Source: Bifidobacterium apri | GTDB taxonomy: Bacteria; Actinomycetota; Actinomycetes; Actinomycetales; Bifidobacteriaceae | Direction of reading: 5' to 3' | Assembly (NCBI RefSeq): GCF_009299485.1 | Contig: NZ_WBSO01000001.1 | Location: 62,001-126,000, forward strand | Length of the DNA stretch: 64,000 nt | In this document: in pieces, positions 7,719 to 17,271 of the stretch | How positions within the stretch are numbered: position 1 is the stretch's first letter | Layout of the letters: every line of letters starts with the position of its first letter | Position numbers and translations under genes: made by a program | Notes under the pieces: generated by a model | The model's database searches: none | What the model was told of the DNA's origin: nothing | The model's input: only the letters and a program-made list of their open reading frames with translations

Positions 7719-9143
7719 TTACATGATAACGCGACTTACGGACGCTGCAAGCAGCCGCACCTGCCAGTCACGCGCGCCCTGTTCGGTGAAGAAGCCCGCA
7801 ACGTCCCGGCACTCAGGGTGATCCGTCCAACACAGGTTGCGCACAATCTGCGGTTTGATGATGACATCAGCCGGCGTGTGTGTGTCCTCGGCAATCTGCG
7901 CGATGACACGGCGAACGTTCTGAAGCGTCTCATAGCGATGAGGGTGGTGCGTCTGCCAATATTTCATGGACCGCGGAGCGTTGGTCTGCGCATCATGCTG
8001 GGGCTGCGGCATGGTAGGCCACTGGTCTTGAGGCAGGTCGAGCGCCTGCTGAATCGTAGTCTTCCACAATGAAGGCTTGACGGACCGCTGAATCGGCGCA
8101 TACCGTTCGAACATCTTGTCCTGCTCGCTGCCCGTATGGATGCGCACCCGCACGTTCAACGAACGGATCGCCCTGAACTCCCGATTGTTATGCGGCTTCT
8201 TGCGTGCCGCCTCGATGATGGCGGCGTCAGACAACAGCAGCGCCGGCTCGATATCGTACTGCCGGGCGAGCCGGTCCCGCTGCTCCCACAAGGCTTTTGC
8301 CACCGCCTGACCAAGCCGGTCATGGCTGAGCACGTTGATATGCGAAATGCGCAGCCAAGGCACCGGATGCGGTTTGCGCGGCTGCAGCCCTTCGCGCAGG
8401 GCGTAGGCGAATTCCTCCCGCGCCCACTCGTCCTTGCCTTGCCGGACAAGATCGCGAGACATATGATCCATCAGCTCGGCAAGCAACTCGACATCAAGAG
8501 CGGCATAATTGCGCCAATCCCGCGGCAATGGACGGTAAGACCAGTCCGCTGCGGAATGTTCCTTCGCCAACGTCATGCCAAGATAGTATTCCGTCACCGC
8601 CGACAGGCCGAACCGGTGCAACCCCAACAGCCGCGCGGCGATTTCCGTGTCAAACAAGCGTCGAGGCCGCAGACCGATGTCATAGAATCCCGTCAAATCC
8701 TGCAAGGAATCATGGATAATCCATGTTGCGTCCCCAACCGCATCGTTGAATTGCGACCAGTCGGCGCCCTGCGCAGCCAAAGCCACCGGATCGAGCAAGC
8801 CAATCCCCGCACCTTCGCGTTTGAACTGGACCAACCAGTCCTCATGCCCATAGCGGTACCCCGAAGCGCGCTCCGCATCGGCGCCCAACGGCCCCACTCC
8901 TTGAGACAACAACTCACAGTACCGCTGGAAGCCATCCAGCGTATCGATAATGTCAGGTACTCCGGCTCTCGGTTCCGCCAACAGATGCGGCTCACCGTGG
9001 AACCGTGGGTCGTTACCGCCAGCCGCTCCCCCTGATAGGCCGCCCACCCCTGTGGTATCCGTCGGTCGAACGCTCACTGCGCCTGCTCTCCTTGTCGTCA
9101 CATGTCCCGGCATCCGGGCTCCACCCACACGCCGATACGACAT
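7719..9143 (-). CDS. Ribonuclease D-like 3'-5' exonuclease with HRDC domain
   Basis: DEDD-family exonuclease acting on RNA 3' ends. Visible motifs: Exo I as GADAERASGYRY, Exo II around FDTEIAARLLG, Exo III as NYAALDVELL with the tyrosine of the DEDDy class. The second half holds an HRDC-type helical region (LWEQRDRLARQYDIEP). The frame is open back to GTG 9287, but that would overlap the upstream DUF3000 gene by 100 bases. ATG 9143 lies just after that gene's stop and has GGTGACGG upstream, so I prefer it (474 aa). The DUF3000 - RNase D pair is a usual actinobacterial order. Confidence 0.88.
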   Translation of the reverse strand: MSYRRVGGARMPGHVTTRRAGAVSVRPTDTTGVGGLSGGAAGGNDPRFHGEPHLLAEPRAGVPDIIDTLDGFQRYCELLSQGVGPLGADAERASGYRYGHEDWLVQFKREGAGIGLLDPVALAAQGADWSQFNDAVGDATWIIHDSLQDLTGFYDIGLRPRRLFDTEIAARLLGLHRFGLSAVTEYYLGMTLAKEHSAADWSYRPLPRDWRNYAALDVELLAELMDHMSRDLVRQGKDEWAREEFAYALREGLQPRKPHPVPWLRISHINVLSHDRLGQAVAKALWEQRDRLARQYDIEPALLLSDAAIIEAARKKPHNNREFRAIRSLNVRVRIHTGSEQDKMFERYAPIQRSVKPSLWKTTIQQALDLPQDQWPTMPQPQHDAQTNAPRSMKYWQTHHPHRYETLQNVRRVIAQIAEDTHTPADVIIKPQIVRNLCWTDHPECRDVAGFFTEQGARDWQVRLLAASVSRVIM

Positions 9144-9187
9144 AGTACCGTCACCGTTGACCGCAATGCACAAGTCCCGAACCGACG

Positions 9188-9970
9188 CTACCGCAATCCG
9201 TCCATCAATAGTCTCGACCACATGGACACCTGGAACCCGGCATCGACCGTATCCCGTGAAGTGCCCGATCTTGCCGGAGGCGTCCACGACACGCGCAATT
9301 CGAACCGCGACGGCACCTCACTGTCCGCCATACCGAACGACGTATCATGACTGACCGTAACCGTACCGGCGATCGAATCGGCATCCACACCCGCATCGAT
9401 CAGCCGTCCGCTGATCGCGTTCCAGCACCGGGAAGTGCGGCGCTCGCCGAAGCCGTCCTCCCAGTGGTTGATCGGTACGCGGCAGAATCCCACACAACGC
9501 CAATGCGATGTCCATCCTCGTGGAGGATCGTCGAAATACAACAACGTGATCCAGCCCCACGCTGTGTCTTCAGCCAAGCGGTGCAATCCCAAGCCGTACG
9601 CAACATCACCCATATCCTGCGATCCGCTGTCCGCACAGGCATGGGAATGCTCGCAGCGCATATCGGCAGACAACCACGAATCTTTGCGATCGACGACAGG
9701 CGCAGAGCTGTCTGCAACACATACAATACCTACGCCGATACCGTAATCCGCTATGGAATGCGGCACCGGCACCTCATGCCATTGAACGCCGGGAATCTGC
9801 GGGATGCCAGAGATGGACAGCACCGCTTCCCACACTTGGTCGGGAATGCCGTCCGGGCGTTGGGGCGGACGCCGAGCATCCGACCGGGCTGCGCGGCCGG
9901 CACGACCTTGCCCGGAAAGACCTCCCGGGAATGAGAAAATCTGTGCCATGGTTACAAGGTTAGGGCGCAT
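9188..9970 (-). CDS. DUF3000 family protein
   Basis: Actinobacterial protein of unknown biochemical role, normally found directly upstream of an RNase D-like gene, as here. 260 aa from ATG 9970; a second ATG at 9949 (MAQIFSFPGG) is equally possible because neither has a good ribosome site. The sequence is soluble looking, with a conserved-looking tryptophan-rich middle (WGWITLLYFDDPPRGW, WRCVGFCRVPI) and a C-terminal ELRVSWTP strand. No catalytic motif is visible. Family assignment rests on the gene pair and the overall pattern. Confidence 0.75.
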   Translation of the reverse strand: MRPNLVTMAQIFSFPGGLSGQGRAGRAARSDARRPPQRPDGIPDQVWEAVLSISGIPQIPGVQWHEVPVPHSIADYGIGVGIVCVADSSAPVVDRKDSWLSADMRCEHSHACADSGSQDMGDVAYGLGLHRLAEDTAWGWITLLYFDDPPRGWTSHWRCVGFCRVPINHWEDGFGERRTSRCWNAISGRLIDAGVDADSIAGTVTVSHDTSFGMADSEVPSRFELRVSWTPPARSGTSRDTVDAGFQVSMWSRLLMDGLR

Positions 9971-10143
9971 CCATGAAGATTACGGAAAACGACACCCCGC
10001 ATACACCATCTGGTCTTCAGCAGCCATGACCAAAGGCAGGCGGGCACGCCACGATTGTGTTCCATCCGGTTGCGGCCAATCCGGCGCTCCGACCTGGCTT
10101 GACGACCATGACTTGACGAATCCGCTGCCCGGCAGCCAAACCG

Positions 10144-11064
10144 TCAGTACACCTTGAACCCGTGATCCTCGAATTGCTTGGCCACGCGTGCCCTGAGCGC
10201 CGCATTCGGCCCCTTGGCATCCTCGAGCGGGTACGGAATGCGCAATTCGTGCCACTTCGGACGTCCAAGCTGATGGAACGGCAACACATCGATATGCTCA
10301 ACTGCTTCGCCGAACGTCTCGCAAATACGCGCCACATTCTCCACGTTCTGCGGGTCATCGGTAAGTCCCGGCACCAACACGAACCGTACCCAGATTTTCT
10401 TGCCTGCCACGGCAAGCCGCTGGCCGAATTCGATGGTCGGCGCCAGTACGCCGCCGGTCACCCGATGGTAGGTTTCCTCGTCGCCGGACTTGACATCCAG
10501 CAGACACAGGTCGATATCATCGATCATCTCGTCGGTGTAATTACGGTTGAGGAAGCCAGAAGTGTCAAGGCAGGTGTGCACGCCCATCTCCTTGGCAGCG
10601 CGGAACACCCGGGACACGAAAGCCGGCTGCATCATGGATTCGCCGCCGGAGAAGGTGATGCCGCCGCCTGTTGCCTTGAACAGATCCTGATAGCGGTCGA
10701 TTTTCTTGATCATCGCCTCCAGATAAACCGGTTGGCCGTCGCGCATCTTCCACGTATCAGGATTCTGGCAGTACTGGCAGCGCAACGGGCATCCGCTCAT
10801 GAACACCGTCATGCGAGTGCCCGGGCCGTCGACGGAAGTGTTGATATCCCACGAATGCACGAAGCCGATATCGCCCGAATGAAGCGCCGCGATGCGGTCA
10901 CGCCGGTCCAAGCCGATCGGTGACTCAAAACCGGACAATCCTCCCATCAGGGTTTGGCTCGCATACTGTTTGGACGATTTGAGCATATGCGGCGTGGTCG
11001 TATGGAACCCTTGGGAATCGGCGGCTGCTGGCCGCACGGCCGATGGCGTACCTGTCGATGACAT
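10144..11064 (-). CDS. pflA: Pyruvate formate-lyase activating enzyme
   Basis: Radical SAM enzyme that places the glycyl radical on pyruvate formate-lyase. The 4Fe-4S cysteines are in CPLRCQYCQNPDTW (CxxxCxxC). A glycine-rich SAM-binding stretch GGGITFSGGE follows. ATG 11064 is the likely start because AAGGAGG lies 6 bases upstream; this gives 306 aa, longer than E. coli PflA (246), the surplus being an N-terminal Ser/Thr-rich extension of about 50 residues. It is downstream of pfl in the same direction, with a strong hairpin between them. Confidence 0.96.
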   Translation of the reverse strand: MSSTGTPSAVRPAAADSQGFHTTTPHMLKSSKQYASQTLMGGLSGFESPIGLDRRDRIAALHSGDIGFVHSWDINTSVDGPGTRMTVFMSGCPLRCQYCQNPDTWKMRDGQPVYLEAMIKKIDRYQDLFKATGGGITFSGGESMMQPAFVSRVFRAAKEMGVHTCLDTSGFLNRNYTDEMIDDIDLCLLDVKSGDEETYHRVTGGVLAPTIEFGQRLAVAGKKIWVRFVLVPGLTDDPQNVENVARICETFGEAVEHIDVLPFHQLGRPKWHELRIPYPLEDAKGPNAALRARVAKQFEDHGFKVY

Positions 11065-11110
11065 CATTGTCCTCCTTCTCATGCAACCGTATGCTGCATA
11101 TGGAAACAGC

Positions 11111-11139
11111 TGGGGGCGGAACCTTACGGCCCGCCCCCA
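11111..11139 (-). terminator. Hairpin between pfl and pflA
   Basis: Stem TGGGGGCGG (11111-11119) and CCGCCCCCA (11131-11139), 60 bases after the pfl stop. It would reduce readthrough into pflA, giving far more lyase than activase from one promoter. Confidence 0.7.
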
Positions 11140-11198
11140 GTCATGCGGTACATGCGTCTATGCCGCACGCCCGCCTGCGTCGCCCTAGGGGCGACAGG

Positions 11199-13574
11199 TC
11201 AGTCGACGACCGCGCCCTGATGGAAGGTGCGCGAAATCACGTCGAGCTGCTGCTCACGGGTGAGCTTGACGAAGTTCACCGCGTAGCCGGAAACACGCAC
11301 GGTCAGATGCGGGTACTTCTCAGGATGCTCGACAGCATCTTCAAGCTGTTCCTTGCGCAGGACGTTGATATTCGCGTGGTAGAGGCCGTGGCCATTGCCG
11401 GCGTCGAGGATGCCGACGAGGTTGTTGATACGCTCGTCCTCGTCACGTCCCAAGCCTTCCGGCGTGATGGTGTTGGTCAGCGAAATGCCGTCGAGCGCGT
11501 CGTTGTAATCGATCTTGCCGACCGAGAACATCGACGGGAGCATGCCGTGCGAATCCATGCCGTTCTCCGGGTTGGCGCCCGGGGCGTACGGCGTGCCCTT
11601 CTTGTGGCCGGACGGGAAGGAACCGGTGTTCTTGCCGTACTCCACATTGGAGGTGATGGTCAGGATCGACTGGGTCGGAACGGCGCCACGGTAAACCGGC
11701 AGACGCTTGACCTGCCCCATGACCGTGGAGACAACCCACTTGGCGAGGTCATCGGCGCGATCATCGTCGTTGCCGTAAATCGGGAATTCGCCTTCAGTGC
11801 GGTAGCCGACCACCAGATCGTCGTCAGCGCCTTCGACGTACTCCTGCTCATGGCCCGGAGTGTCCTTCGCATCCTTGTTGTAGACCGGGTACACCTTCGC
11901 GTACTTGAGCGCGGACAGCGAGTCAGCGGCGATCGACAGGCCGGACATGCCGCAGCCGAGGGTGCGGTAGACCTCCTTGTCGTGCAGAGCCATCTCGATG
12001 GCCTCGTACGCGTACTTGTCATGCATGTAATGGATGATGTTCAGCGCTTCTACGTATGTCTCGGACAGCCATTCGAGAGCCTTCTCGTAGTTGGTCTTGA
12101 CCTTTTCGAAGTCGAGTGAGCCGTCAGCTTCGGGCTTAATCGGGTCGATGACGCCCTTTTCGATGACCTGCATGCCGGTCATCTCGTCGCGGCCGCCGTT
12201 GATCGCGTACAGCAGGGCCTTTGCGGAGTTGACTCGCGCCGCGAAGAACTGCATCTGCTTGCCGACACGCATCGGGGACACGCAGCATGCGATCGCGGCG
12301 TCGTCACCCCAATGGGAGCGAATTTCCTTGTCGGATTCGTACTGAATGGCCGAGGTGTCGATGGAGATGCGGGCGCAGAAGCGCTTGTAGGCTTCAGGCA
12401 GCTTCGGATCCCAGAAAATCGTGATATTCGGTTCAGGGCCCGGTCCCAAATGTTCAAGCGTCAGCGTGTTGAGCAGACGGAAGGAGGTCTTGGTGACCAT
12501 GCAACGGCCGTCATCGCCGAAGCCGGCGTCGGACCAAGTCGCCCAGTACGGGTCGCCGGAGAAGATCTGGTCGTAGGCCTTGGTGCGCAGGAAGCGCACG
12601 ATGCGCAGCTTCATGACGATCTGGTCGATCAGCTCCTGGGCGCCCTGCTCGTCGAGAGTGCCGTTCTTGAGGTCACGCTCGATGTAGATATCGAAGAACG
12701 CCGAGTTGCGACCGAAGCTCATGGCGGCGCCGTCTTGGCTCTTGACAGCGGCAAGATAGCCCATGTACGTCCACTGGACGGCTTCCTGTGCGGTCTGCGC
12801 CGGGCGGGACAGGTCGAGGCCATACTCGTTGCCGAGATTGATCAGCTTCTTGAGCGCCTTGATCTGGTCGTCATGCTCCTCACGGAAGCGGATCCAGTGC
12901 TCGATCTCCGGCTCGGTGAAATCATTGCGGTACGGCACGGAATCCTTGTCGCGCTGCTTGAGCTTGATCAGCGTGTTGACGCCGTAGAGGGCGACACGAC
13001 GGTAGTCGCCGATGATGCGGCCACGGCCGTAGGCGTCCGGCAGGCCGGTGAGGATCTTGTTGTGACGGGCGATCTTGATATTCTTCGTATACACGCCGAA
13101 TACGCCGTCATTGTGGGTCTTGCGGTACTTGGTGAAAATCTTCTTGACTTCCGGATCCGGCTCCTTGCCGGCTTCCTTGATGGCCTGCTCGACCATACGC
13201 CAGCCGCCGTTCGGCATCATCGCGCGCTTGCAGGGCTCATCGGTCTGCAGACCGACCACCACGTTGTCGACATCAGGGCTTTCGATGTAACCAGCCGGGA
13301 ACGCATCAATGTCCGCCGGGGTGTGGGTGTCCACGTCATAGACACGCTGGCGGCGCTCGACGGCGAGGTAGTTGTCGTCAAGGTACTTCCACATGTGCTT
13401 GGTCTTGTCTGTGGCATCAGCGAGGAAGGACTCGTCGCCCTCGTACGGGGTGTAGTTCTTCTGGATGAAGTCGCGAACATCGATGTCCTGCTGCCAATGT
13501 CCGCCATTGAAGCCGTTCCATGCCTTGGCTTCAAGTTCCTCTTGGGAGAGGGCGGTCTGGTCAACTGCTGTCAT
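11199..13574 (-). CDS. pfl: Formate C-acetyltransferase (pyruvate formate-lyase)
   Basis: Cleaves pyruvate with CoA to acetyl-CoA and formate. In bifidobacteria it gives extra ATP and redox balance next to the fructose-6-phosphate phosphoketolase shunt. 791 aa from ATG 13574, chosen over an in-frame GTG at 13580 because AAGGAG sits 6 bases upstream of the ATG. The adjacent catalytic cysteines are in [12 protein letters not shown]. The glycyl radical site is RVSGYAV near the C-terminus (Gly at about 763). An upstream CRP-like palindrome suggests control by a CRP/FNR-family regulator. Confidence 0.98.
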   Translation of the reverse strand: MTAVDQTALSQEELEAKAWNGFNGGHWQQDIDVRDFIQKNYTPYEGDESFLADATDKTKHMWKYLDDNYLAVERRQRVYDVDTHTPADIDAFPAGYIESPDVDNVVVGLQTDEPCKRAMMPNGGWRMVEQAIKEAGKEPDPEVKKIFTKYRKTHNDGVFGVYTKNIKIARHNKILTGLPDAYGRGRIIGDYRRVALYGVNTLIKLKQRDKDSVPYRNDFTEPEIEHWIRFREEHDDQIKALKKLINLGNEYGLDLSRPAQTAQEAVQWTYMGYLAAVKSQDGAAMSFGRNSAFFDIYIERDLKNGTLDEQGAQELIDQIVMKLRIVRFLRTKAYDQIFSGDPYWATWSDAGFGDDGRCMVTKTSFRLLNTLTLEHLGPGPEPNITIFWDPKLPEAYKRFCARISIDTSAIQYESDKEIRSHWGDDAAIACCVSPMRVGKQMQFFAARVNSAKALLYAINGGRDEMTGMQVIEKGVIDPIKPEADGSLDFEKVKTNYEKALEWLSETYVEALNIIHYMHDKYAYEAIEMALHDKEVYRTLGCGMSGLSIAADSLSALKYAKVYPVYNKDAKDTPGHEQEYVEGADDDLVVGYRTEGEFPIYGNDDDRADDLAKWVVSTVMGQVKRLPVYRGAVPTQSILTITSNVEYGKNTGSFPSGHKKGTPYAPGANPENGMDSHGMLPSMFSVGKIDYNDALDGISLTNTITPEGLGRDEDERINNLVGILDAGNGHGLYHANINVLRKEQLEDAVEHPEKYPHLTVRVSGYAVNFVKLTREQQLDVISRTFHQGAVVD

Positions 13575-13668
13575 ATCCACTCCTTGGTGTCAGTCGGCGC
13601 AACGCACCGTTACGTTGCGTTCGGGTTCTATTGTAGTGCCATGATGATGACGTCGTGTCGGGCGCAGA

Positions 13669-13684
13669 CGTGACATATATCACA
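13669..13684. promoter_or_regulatory. CRP/FNR-like palindrome upstream of pfl
   Basis: The minus strand reads TGTGATATATGTCACG, i.e. TGTGA-N6-TCACg, one base from the ideal CRP/GlxR site. It is 95-110 bases upstream of the pfl start and a few tens of bases upstream of a possible -10, TACAAT (minus strand, 13635-13630). Confidence 0.65.
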
Positions 13685-13842
13685 ATCGCGCAGAGTGGTG
13701 CTGTCCTACGCATGGGTGCGATCAGACGAAGGGTGATGTGCGTCGAAGCGGTGACGCCTTGCTTGCGGATCGAATGCCGAGCCCATCCCAGGCCGGCATC
13801 CCAGTACATCCCGAATTCAAGCCTTCGACGAGAGACAAAAAG

Positions 13843-14037
13843 TTCTGCCGACACTGAGGGCAGTCTCAGCGTCGGCAGAAGCAAAACCACAACCCACCAC
13901 CGACACTGACAGAGCGATAAGCGTCGGCAAAGGCAGAATCACAACCTTCCACCGACACTCACGCCGGCCTCAGCGTCGGCAGAAACAGGATCACAACCTT
14001 CTGCCGACACTGCCGGAGCACTCAGCGTCGGCAGAAG
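13843..14037. repeat. Palindromic repeat array B (4 units, 52-bp pitch)
   Basis: Four units with the CGACACT core at 13849, 13901, 13953 and 14005, a pitch of exactly 52 bp. Each has a left arm like TTCTGCCGACACTGAG, about 8-10 variable bases, a right arm CTCAGCGTCGGCAGAA and a roughly 12-base A/C-rich linker. Every unit can fold into a hairpin. The array fills the gap between the 62-aa gene (14099) and the pfl promoter region. Bases 13685-13842 between the CRP-like site and the array show nothing recognisable. Confidence 0.95.
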
Positions 14038-14098
14038 CAGGGAGCACAGGGAATAACAGCAACGCGGCAGCACCAATCCGCGGCAACCGCAGCAGCAG

Positions 14099-14287
14099 CT
14101 ACTTGCCCCACCGTTTCCACTGCCGGTCCTGCTCGTTCCATGTGGCGTTGCGTTCCTTGACGATCTTCCACGCATCGAGCGCATCCTGCCGGGTTTTGTA
14201 CGGTCCCATGCGCTGTGAATCAGGCGAAATCATCCCGTATTCAGGTTGCCCGGTGACCATATTGAAATACCACTGTTTGTCAGCCAT
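14099..14287 (-). CDS. Small conserved actinobacterial protein (62 aa)
   Basis: The product opens MADKQWYFNMVTGQPEYGM and contains RMGPYKTRQDALDAWKIV. This matches a small protein widespread in actinobacteria with the pattern WYF-N-x-G ... RMGPY-x-T-x-x-x-A, sometimes labelled SPOR-like. Function unknown. A perfect GGGAGG ribosome site precedes ATG 14287. It follows nadE by 23 bases and is probably co-transcribed with it. Confidence 0.8.
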   Translation of the reverse strand: MADKQWYFNMVTGQPEYGMISPDSQRMGPYKTRQDALDAWKIVKERNATWNEQDRQWKRWGK

Positions 14288-14310
14288 ATGTCCCTCCCAG
14301 TACGCGTAGC

Positions 14311-16008
14311 TTACTCGCGGAACGCACTTGTCACCGGGAGACGACGGTCACGGCCGAAGGCGAGCGCGGTGACTTTCGGCCCGAGCGGGTATTGACGGCG
14401 CTTCCATTCGGCGCGGTCCACCAAGCGCATCACGGTATCGACGGTTTTCTCGTCGAAGCCGTCAGCCAGCAGATCGGCACGACCATGCGCATGTTCGATG
14501 TATTCGGCAAGCACCTGGTCGAGCAGCGCGTATTCAGGCAGGGAATCGGAATCCTTCTGGCCGGGGCGCAATTCGGCACTCGGCGCCTTCGTAATCGAGT
14601 TGACCGGGATGATGGTATCGTCCGGGGCGGGTTTGCCGTGCTGGCCTGATTCATTGCCGACAATATGCAGGCCGCCGACACCCATGCCGTGCGCGCAAGC
14701 CTCGTTGCGCCACCGGGCGAGCTCCCATACGCGGGTTTTGAGCAGATCCTTAATGGGCGCGTACCCGCCGACGGCATCGCCGTAAATGGTCGAATATCCA
14801 CAGGCGAGCTCGGACTTGTTACCTGTGGCAAGCGCGAGCACACCTTTCGAGTTGGAATACGCCATGACGATGACGCCTCGGATGCGGGCCTGGAGATTCT
14901 CAGCGGCCACGCCTTCCAGATGCAACTGGTTCTGATAGGCGACGAACAGCGGTTCGATGGGCTGGATGTCATAATGCGCGCCGATATTCGCCGCGAGGTC
15001 GGCGGCATCGTCCTTTGAACCGTCCGACGAGTACATGCTCGGCATCGAAATTCCCCACACGTTGGACCCGCCGCAAGCGTCCGCTGCCATGGCGGCCACA
15101 AGCGCGGAATCGATGCCTCCCGACAGGCCGAGGCACACGCCGCTGAAATGGTTCTTGCGCATGTAATCCTTGAGCCCGAGCACGCAGGCGGTGTAGACTT
15201 CCTCATCTTTGTCCGGCGCCGCGGCGATGACTCCTGCCGTCTGGTGTTCGGCGTCAGTGTCGAAATCGAACAGGCCGAGGTCTTCGACGAACATGGGCGA
15301 GCGCTGCAGCAGCGTGCCGTCGGCATCAACCGTGAAACTGCCGCCATCGAAGACCAGATCGTCCTGCCCGCCGACCTGATTGACGTACACCACAGGAGCT
15401 GAGACTTCCTTCGCGCGCCGGACGGCCAGATCGAAACGCGTGTGGGTCTTGCCTTCCTCGTACGGCGAACCGTTCATGGTGACCAGCACGTCGATGCCAC
15501 GGCCGGCAAGCTCGGCGACCGGGCCTCCGTCCTGCCAGATGTCTTCGCAAATGGCGAATCCGAGCCGCACGCCATCGACTTCGACAATGGTCGAATGATC
15601 ACCCGGAGAGAAGATACGGAACTCGTCGAACACGCCGTAGTTGGGCAGGAAATGCTTGTCGTAGCCCGCCCAGACCACGCCGTTGTGCAGCACGACGAGC
15701 CGGTTGCGTGGTTTGTCGGACGCATGGTCGGTGCCGACCGTGCCGACAACCACATACACATCGCCCAATCCGTCGGCTTCGAGTTCTGTGGCAAGCCAGT
15801 TCGCCTTGTCCCACGCGGCTTTGCGGAAGGTGCGTCTGAGTGCGAGATCCTCGATCGGGTACCCGGTCAAGGTCATTTCCGGGAATACGACCACCTGTGC
15901 ATGCTGCCTTGCCGCGCGGTGCGCGTACTCCAGTGTCTTCTCGGCGTTGCCTTCAAGGTCGCCGACGCAGGTGTCGATCTGTGCGAGTGCTATGCGAATC
16001 TGTGCCAT
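14311..16008 (-). CDS. nadE: Glutamine-dependent NAD+ synthetase
   Basis: Final step of NAD biosynthesis: deamido-NAD + ATP + ammonia to NAD+, with ammonia from glutamine. It has two domains. The N-terminal nitrilase-like glutaminase shows Glu in VFPEMTLTGYP, Lys in YDKHFLPNYG and the nucleophile Cys in FAICEDIWQDGG. The C-terminal synthetase has the PP-loop SGGIDSALVA and the GNKSELACGYSTIYGDAVGG segment. About 565 aa, normal for the two-domain form. ATG 16008 (MAQIRIALAQID) is preferred over GTG 16035 because it matches where the nitrilase fold begins. Confidence 0.97.
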   Translation of the reverse strand: MAQIRIALAQIDTCVGDLEGNAEKTLEYAHRAARQHAQVVVFPEMTLTGYPIEDLALRRTFRKAAWDKANWLATELEADGLGDVYVVVGTVGTDHASDKPRNRLVVLHNGVVWAGYDKHFLPNYGVFDEFRIFSPGDHSTIVEVDGVRLGFAICEDIWQDGGPVAELAGRGIDVLVTMNGSPYEEGKTHTRFDLAVRRAKEVSAPVVYVNQVGGQDDLVFDGGSFTVDADGTLLQRSPMFVEDLGLFDFDTDAEHQTAGVIAAAPDKDEEVYTACVLGLKDYMRKNHFSGVCLGLSGGIDSALVAAMAADACGGSNVWGISMPSMYSSDGSKDDAADLAANIGAHYDIQPIEPLFVAYQNQLHLEGVAAENLQARIRGVIVMAYSNSKGVLALATGNKSELACGYSTIYGDAVGGYAPIKDLLKTRVWELARWRNEACAHGMGVGGLHIVGNESGQHGKPAPDDTIIPVNSITKAPSAELRPGQKDSDSLPEYALLDQVLAEYIEHAHGRADLLADGFDEKTVDTVMRLVDRAEWKRRQYPLGPKVTALAFGRDRRLPVTSAFRE

Positions 16009-16053
16009 ACCCCCAGCATAATGAGGGTATGGCACAACGAGATGTCCTGTGGA

Positions 16054-17229
16054 TCAGAACGCGACTTCGTCGAGCACGCGCAACGCGGCGTTGATATAGA
16101 ACTCGGCGCCCGTCTTGACAGCTGCGTCCTTGGCGATGAACTTCGGGCTGTGCAGGCCGTGATGATCCGGACCGCCGTTCGAGCCGACGAAGGCGAAGGC
16201 CACCGGGCAGACCTTGCTGAACTCGACGAAATCCTCCCCTGCCATGGACGGGTGGATCGGCTGCAGATCCGCATAGTTCGGCACGTCCTTGGCGACGGCT
16301 TTCGCCAGATACGAGTCGGAGACCAGCGGGTCCTGGAAATCATCCCAGCGGAAATCGGCGCTGATGCCGTACGCGGCGGCGGTGTGTTCCACGATTGCGC
16401 GCATCCGGCGTTCGGCAAGCTGGGAGTCCTCCTTGTAGAAATAACGGACGGTTCCGAGGAATCCGGCTTTCGCTGGCACGACATTCCACACGTCGCCGCC
16501 GTGGACTTCCGTCACGGAAACGACCAGCGGGTGGAACGGCGTCGCATTGCGGCTGACGATGGTCTGCAAGGACAGGATCATCGACGCCATCGCTTCCAGC
16601 GGACCGGTGCCCAGATGCGGGTATCCGGCATGCGTGCCTTCGGCGTGCAGGTCGACGTAGAATTTCACGCATCCGGCCATCATCGGCTCGACACCGACTG
16701 CCAGCTGGCCCGGCGTATAGTCCGGGTTGTTGTGCGTGCCGATCATCGCGTCGAGATCGTCCACTGCGCCGGAATCGACGACGGATTTCGCGCCACGTCC
16801 GGTCTCCTCGGCGGGTTGGAACACGATTTTCAGGCTGCCGTTGATCCGGTCGCGGTGGGAGGCGAACCATTCGACCGCCCCAAGCAGGCTGGTCATGTGG
16901 ATGTCATGCCCGCAGGCGTGCATGACGCCCGGATTGCGTGAGGCGAACTCCACGCCGCTTTCCTCGGTGACCGGCAAGCCGTCGATATCGGCGCGCAGAC
17001 CGACACGGGGACCGCCGTACTCGCCTTCAATCAAGCCGATCACTCCGGTGCTCAGCGACGTGTCCAGCACTTCGACCCCCAGCGAACGCAGTTTGTTCGC
17101 CAAGAATGTGGTGGTGTTGACTTCCTTGAAACTCAATTCCGGTGTCTCATGCAGATGACGTCTGATCGCGACCAGATCATCAGTGAGCTCTATCTGCTCT
17201 TTCATCGGTTCATCACTGTGCAATGCCAT
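16054..17229 (-). CDS. M20 family amidohydrolase (N-acyl-amino-acid amidohydrolase type)
   Basis: Metal-dependent hydrolase of the M20D/HipO-like group, which removes acyl or peptide groups from amino acids. 391 aa, ATG 17229 with GGGGAGGAACC upstream. Visible: HLHETPELSFKE near the N-terminus, HACGHDIHMTSLLGA (metal ligands), QPAEETGRGAKSVVDSG (catalytic Glu), GTHNNPDYTPGQLAVG, and AGEDFVEFSKVCPVAFAFVG with the last ligand region. It lies 42 bases downstream of metI in the same direction. This suggests it works on imported methionine derivatives or similar N-acylated amino acids, but the substrate cannot be read from sequence. Confidence 0.88.
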   Translation of the reverse strand: MALHSDEPMKEQIELTDDLVAIRRHLHETPELSFKEVNTTTFLANKLRSLGVEVLDTSLSTGVIGLIEGEYGGPRVGLRADIDGLPVTEESGVEFASRNPGVMHACGHDIHMTSLLGAVEWFASHRDRINGSLKIVFQPAEETGRGAKSVVDSGAVDDLDAMIGTHNNPDYTPGQLAVGVEPMMAGCVKFYVDLHAEGTHAGYPHLGTGPLEAMASMILSLQTIVSRNATPFHPLVVSVTEVHGGDVWNVVPAKAGFLGTVRYFYKEDSQLAERRMRAIVEHTAAAYGISADFRWDDFQDPLVSDSYLAKAVAKDVPNYADLQPIHPSMAGEDFVEFSKVCPVAFAFVGSNGGPDHHGLHSPKFIAKDAAVKTGAEFYINAALRVLDEVAF

Positions 17230-17271
17230 GGTTCCTCCCCTGATCGTGAATCCTTCCGCGTCTCGTAGCGA

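Noticed and set aside
13843-14037. Looks like a CRISPR array because of regular spacing
   Set aside because: The variable part is only about 10 bases, the repeat is palindromic over its full width, and no cas gene is nearby.
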